This document shows positions 61,006-64,000 of a DNA stretch of 64,000 bases, piece by piece. The notes under the pieces were generated by a model that saw nothing but the letters and a program-made list of their open reading frames with translations, had not been told where the DNA came from and did no database searches. Position numbers and translations under genes: made by a program. The DNA comes from Idiomarina aquatica. Its GTDB lineage: Bacteria; Pseudomonadota; Gammaproteobacteria; Enterobacterales; Alteromonadaceae. The stretch spans positions 1 to 64,000 of the forward strand of contig NZ_SNXI01000013.1 of the NCBI RefSeq assembly GCF_004362895.1. Reading direction: 5' to 3'. Every line of letters starts with the position of its first letter. The stretch's first letter is position 1.

Positions 61006-63192
61006 TTAACGTTTAGCGTAATACTTCAGCATGCTGGGTACATCAATAATCAGCGCGATACCACCGTCACTGGTGATGGTCGCGCCGGCCATACCCGGCG
61101 TACCCTGTAATAATTTATCCAACGGCTTGATCACAACTTCTTCCTGACCAATCAACGCATTAACCACAAAGCCAACTTGTTGGTTGCCGATTTGCACCAC
61201 CACAACGTGACCATTCTCGTCGCGGGCTGAGCCATCAGGATTGCGCACCAGCCATTTCTCCAGGAAGAACAACGGAATCGCACGATTACGTACAATCAGC
61301 GTTAACTGCCCATCGACGGTGTTGGTTTTGCTCATGTCGAGGTCAATAATCTCGCTAACTACCGCTAACGGCAAGGCAAACGTCTGCTGTTTTACTGCCA
61401 CCATCAGGGTCGGCAAAATAGCCAGTGTCAGCGGCACTTTGATCATCAATTCAGTGCCTTTGCCGAGCTCCGAATTGATCTTAACACTGCCGTTAAGCTG
61501 CGAGATCTTGGTTTTCACCACGTCCATACCCACGCCGCGTCCGGATACTTCCGACACTTGTTCTTTGGTCGAGAAGCCGGCGGCAAAAATCAGGTTATAG
61601 GCGTCTTCGTCGCTCATACGGGCGGCACTGTCTTCGTCCAGCACCCCGCGTTTAATGGCAATTTGCTTGAGTTTTTCAGCGTCCATACCGGCACCGTCGT
61701 CTTTAATCGACAACATGATATGGTCGCCTTCCTGCGACGCTGATAATGTTACCGTACCCTGCCGTGGCTTGCCTTTGGCAACTCGGTCATCCGGCATTTC
61801 GATACCGTGGTCAACTGAGTTACGCACCAAATGCACCAGTGGATCGGCCAGCGCCTCGACCAGGTTTTTATCCAGGTCGGTGTCTTCGCCGTGCATTTCC
61901 AGGTTAATTTCTTTTTTCAGGCTACGCGCCAGATCACGCACCACCCGTGGGAATCGACCAAAGACTTTCTTGATCGGCTGCATACGGGTTTTCATCACCG
62001 CGCCCTGCAAATCGCCGGTAACCACATCCAGATTAGAAATGGCTTTGCTCATTTCCTGAGCGTTTTCGGCGTCGTCGTTGTTACTCAGACTCAGTAAACG
62101 GTTACGCACCAGCACCAGCTCACCGACCATATTCATGATGTCGTCGAGACGCTTGGTATCGACACGCACTGTGGTTTCGGGTGGCTTTGCGGCTTCGGCT
62201 TTAGGGCCTGCGGCCGGTTTGGCACCTGCGGCGGGTTTAGGGCCTTCGGCCGGTTTAGAGCTTGCCTTCGGCTGCGCTGGTTTAGAGGCTTTGCCTGGTT
62301 TGGGGCCTGCGGCCGGTTTGGCGCCTTCGGCGGGTTTAGAGGCTTCGCCTGGTTTAGGGCTTGCCTTCGGCTGTGCCGCTTTGTCGGCTGCCGTCGGGGC
62401 TTTGCCCTGGCCATGCAGTTCGTCTAACAATGATTCGAACTCATCGTCAGTAATTTCGTCGTCTTTCGACTTATCCGCTTTTTTCTGTTCTTCTTGCTGT
62501 TTTTCAGCGCTGGTCGGCGCTTTGCCGCTGCCGTGTAATTCGTCCAGCAGCGCCTCGAATTCGTCGTCAGTTATTTCGTCGTCGTCTTTACCCTTGCCGG
62601 AAGCAGGAGTTGCAGCCGCATCATCAGCTTTGGTAGCACCAGGACCTTTGCCGCTGCCGTGAAGTTCGTCGAGCAGCGCTTCAAATTCGTCATCCTGAAT
62701 TTCGTCAATACCACCGTCAGACGATGGTTGCTCTGCCGCCGGTTGTTCTGGCTCTGGCGGAGCTTCGGCAACACTCTCATCAGCAGCACTATCGTCTTCG
62801 GTCTCTGGTTCGCTTAACTTATGCAACGCTTGTAATAATTCGTCAGAAGCCGCTTCGGGCTCGTCCCGCGCTTGCAACTGCGCAAACTGTGCATTAATGG
62901 TGTCCAGTGCCTGCAGGATCACGTCCATAAGCTCTGAGGTGACTTTACGCTGATGGTTACGCAAGGTATCGAACACGTTTTCGGCACCGTGACAGGTATC
63001 GACCAACGCGTGTACATTCAAAAACCCAGCGCCGCCTTTAACCGTGTGGAAGCCACGGAAAATAGCATTCAGCAAGTCGGAATTCTCAGGATCGTTTTCC
63101 AGCTCTACCAGCTGTTCAGATAGTTGCTCGAGTATCTCCCCGGCCTCTATCAAAAAATCCTGTAGAATATCTTCGTCCATTTCAAAGCTCAT
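61006..63192 (-). CDS. cheA: Chemotaxis histidine kinase CheA
   Basis: Protein of 728 aa. P1 (HPt) has phospho-acceptor His49 (FRGFHTVKGGAGFLNV). No standard P2 is seen. Instead, residues 130-340 form a low-complexity region with three copies of an acidic motif (DDEFEALLDELHG at 167-179 and 209-221, DDEFESLLDELHG at 249-261), then Pro/Ala/Lys repeats. The P3 dimerisation helix starts near 345. The ATPase domain has HLVRNSVDHGIE and DDGAGMD, and a CheW-like P5 ends the protein. In Vibrio a comparable CheA linker binds ParP, which fits the parP/parC genes here. Confidence 0.96.
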   Translation of the reverse strand: MSFEMDEDILQDFLIEAGEILEQLSEQLVELENDPENSDLLNAIFRGFHTVKGGAGFLNVHALVDTCHGAENVFDTLRNHQRKVTSELMDVILQALDTINAQFAQLQARDEPEAASDELLQALHKLSEPETEDDSAADESVAEAPPEPEQPAAEQPSSDGGIDEIQDDEFEALLDELHGSGKGPGATKADDAAATPASGKGKDDDEITDDEFEALLDELHGSGKAPTSAEKQQEEQKKADKSKDDEITDDEFESLLDELHGQGKAPTAADKAAQPKASPKPGEASKPAEGAKPAAGPKPGKASKPAQPKASSKPAEGPKPAAGAKPAAGPKAEAAKPPETTVRVDTKRLDDIMNMVGELVLVRNRLLSLSNNDDAENAQEMSKAISNLDVVTGDLQGAVMKTRMQPIKKVFGRFPRVVRDLARSLKKEINLEMHGEDTDLDKNLVEALADPLVHLVRNSVDHGIEMPDDRVAKGKPRQGTVTLSASQEGDHIMLSIKDDGAGMDAEKLKQIAIKRGVLDEDSAARMSDEDAYNLIFAAGFSTKEQVSEVSGRGVGMDVVKTKISQLNGSVKINSELGKGTELMIKVPLTLAILPTLMVAVKQQTFALPLAVVSEIIDLDMSKTNTVDGQLTLIVRNRAIPLFFLEKWLVRNPDGSARDENGHVVVVQIGNQQVGFVVNALIGQEEVVIKPLDKLLQGTPGMAGATITSDGGIALIIDVPSMLKYYAKR

Positions 63193-63205
63193 GCGAGTGC
63201 TGCTC

Positions 63206-63946
63206 CTAGAATCCTAAACTGGACAGTAAATCATCAACATCGTCCTGACCATGAACCACGTCATCGCGCTTGTCGGCGTCAATAATCGGTCCCTCTGCTT
63301 GATTTTTATCGGCCGCTTTGGGCTCTTGCTTAGCAACTTTTTTGGCGTCATCACCAAAAAGTTTTAATAATTCAATCAGATTCTTCTCAACGTCTTCGAC
63401 CAGTTGTATAACCCTGCGGATAATCTGTCCGGTAATATCCTGAAAATCCTGTGCCATCAATACTTCGGTCATCAGGCTATGGATCTGTGGCATGTTACTG
63501 CCACACGACTTCAATACATCGTCAACGCCATGACAAAGCGACTTAAACTCGTCTAACTGAATGTCATTGTCCATGAGTTTTTGCCACTGTGGCATTAATC
63601 GGTCGATTTTTTGATGCATGTCATCAGCCATAGGCAAACACGCTTCGACGGCATCCATGGTGCGGTTGGCTGCATCTTCGGTTTTTTGGATAACGTACTG
63701 TAAGCGGTTTTGGGCATCGGGCAGATCGTCTTCGGTCAACTGCACAATACGTGGGTCCAGCTGAAAGTCTTGCAGCGCTTCGTGGAGGTCTCGCGTCAGC
63801 TGGCCGACCGACGTGAATAACTTGTCGTTGCGGCGATCAAACATTTCGTCGAGTTTATCATTGGCTTTGCTTTGTTGGCCTGCCTCAAGCAGTTCTACCA
63901 GCTCTCGTGCTTGCTCTAACGAAACATTTCGGGCTTGCTCAGTCAT
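63206..63946 (-). CDS. cheZ: Chemotaxis phosphatase CheZ
   Basis: Helical protein of 246 aa that dephosphorylates CheY-P. The catalytic helix carries the conserved MAQDFQDITGQIIRRVIQLVE with its key Asp and Gln, and the C-terminal peptide QDDVDDLLSSLGF is the CheY-binding tail. 13 bp before cheA. Confidence 0.96.
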   Translation of the reverse strand: MTEQARNVSLEQARELVELLEAGQQSKANDKLDEMFDRRNDKLFTSVGQLTRDLHEALQDFQLDPRIVQLTEDDLPDAQNRLQYVIQKTEDAANRTMDAVEACLPMADDMHQKIDRLMPQWQKLMDNDIQLDEFKSLCHGVDDVLKSCGSNMPQIHSLMTEVLMAQDFQDITGQIIRRVIQLVEDVEKNLIELLKLFGDDAKKVAKQEPKAADKNQAEGPIIDADKRDDVVHGQDDVDDLLSSLGF

Positions 63947-63961
63947 GGAGGCTTGCCCTTA

Positions 63962-64000
63962 TTAGCTAATGCGTTCGAAAATTTTGTCGAGCTTTTCTTT
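63962..64000 (-). CDS. cheY: CheY, C-terminal end only (cut by window edge)
   Basis: Only the last 12 codons and stop are present (KEKLDKIFERIS). The sequence fits the final helix of CheY and the position 15 bp before cheZ is the usual one for this response regulator. Nothing of the receiver core is visible. Confidence 0.7.
   Translation of the reverse strand, partial: KEKLDKIFERIS

Noticed and set aside
62078..62662. 194-aa open frame opposite cheA
   Set aside because: It arises from the Pro/Ala/Lys repeat region of cheA read backwards; low complexity only.

Overview
The window looks like a chromosomal segment of a marine gammaproteobacterium of the Alteromonadales, probably Idiomarina or Pseudidiomarina. 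The basis is gene content and order: cheYZAB-parC-parP-cheW followed by a DUF2802-type gene, a complete ccmABCDEFGHI run ending in mlaA, aspS-yebC-ruvCAB next to ybgC-tolQRAB-pal-cpoB, cmoAB, and galU beside an rssB-like regulator. Base composition is moderate, except for a few AT-rich accessory patches. No rRNA, CRISPR array, prophage or complete insertion sequence was seen. The species call is an inference.

Layout. 0.1-5.2 kb: a Ca2+/Na+ antiporter, propionyl-CoA synthetase (prpE), an RNase J-like beta-CASP nuclease and a REP-associated tyrosine transposase (RAYT). 5.2-7.5 kb: a repeat-rich gap, tRNA-Ser(GGA) with promoter and terminator, and a methyl-accepting chemotaxis protein. 7.6-11.6 kb: a tightly overlapping four-gene operon (M28 peptidase, amidoligase, class-I glutamine-amidotransferase-like hydrolase, metallo-beta-lactamase lipoprotein) that looks like an uncharacterised peptide or gamma-glutamyl amide pathway. 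11.7-21.8 kb: an accessory stretch full of palindromic repeats, carrying a small Cys-rich protein, a TPR protein, a HipA-like kinase (YjjJ type), cysC, an inactivated ion-channel gene, a PilZ protein, a YeeZ-like SDR protein and a HicA-like/HTH gene pair.

21.8-29.7 kb: gltBD, nadA and two identical tRNA-Lys(TTT) genes. 29.8-35.1 kb: the Tol-Pal operon. 35.1-35.5 kb: a gene-free gap with a near-consensus promoter and an intrinsic terminator about 130 nt apart, which is a candidate small RNA. 35.5-40.3 kb: ruvB, ruvA, ruvC, yebC and aspS. 40.6-47.1 kb: a periplasmic-sensor diguanylate cyclase, cmoAB, a LysR regulator, galU and an rssB-like regulator. 47.1-54.9 kb: mlaA plus the whole cytochrome c maturation (System I) operon. 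55.1-57.1 kb: a FliK-like protein and an FlhB-C-like protein. 57.1-64.0 kb: the chemotaxis core with the ParC/ParP polar array-positioning proteins, running off the right edge inside cheY.

The most unusual theme is the repeats. Three families sit only between genes: (i) a roughly 100-125 bp hairpin element whose arms are tandem CACGGAGxx units (nine full or half copies); (ii) short REP-type palindromes, mostly headed by GTAG; (iii) a composite inverted-arm element, one copy of which lies just upstream of the RAYT gene. Several host genes take their stop codon from these repeats: galU, the YeeZ-like gene, cysC and the TPR gene. The REPs and the RAYT gene probably belong to one REP/RAYT system.
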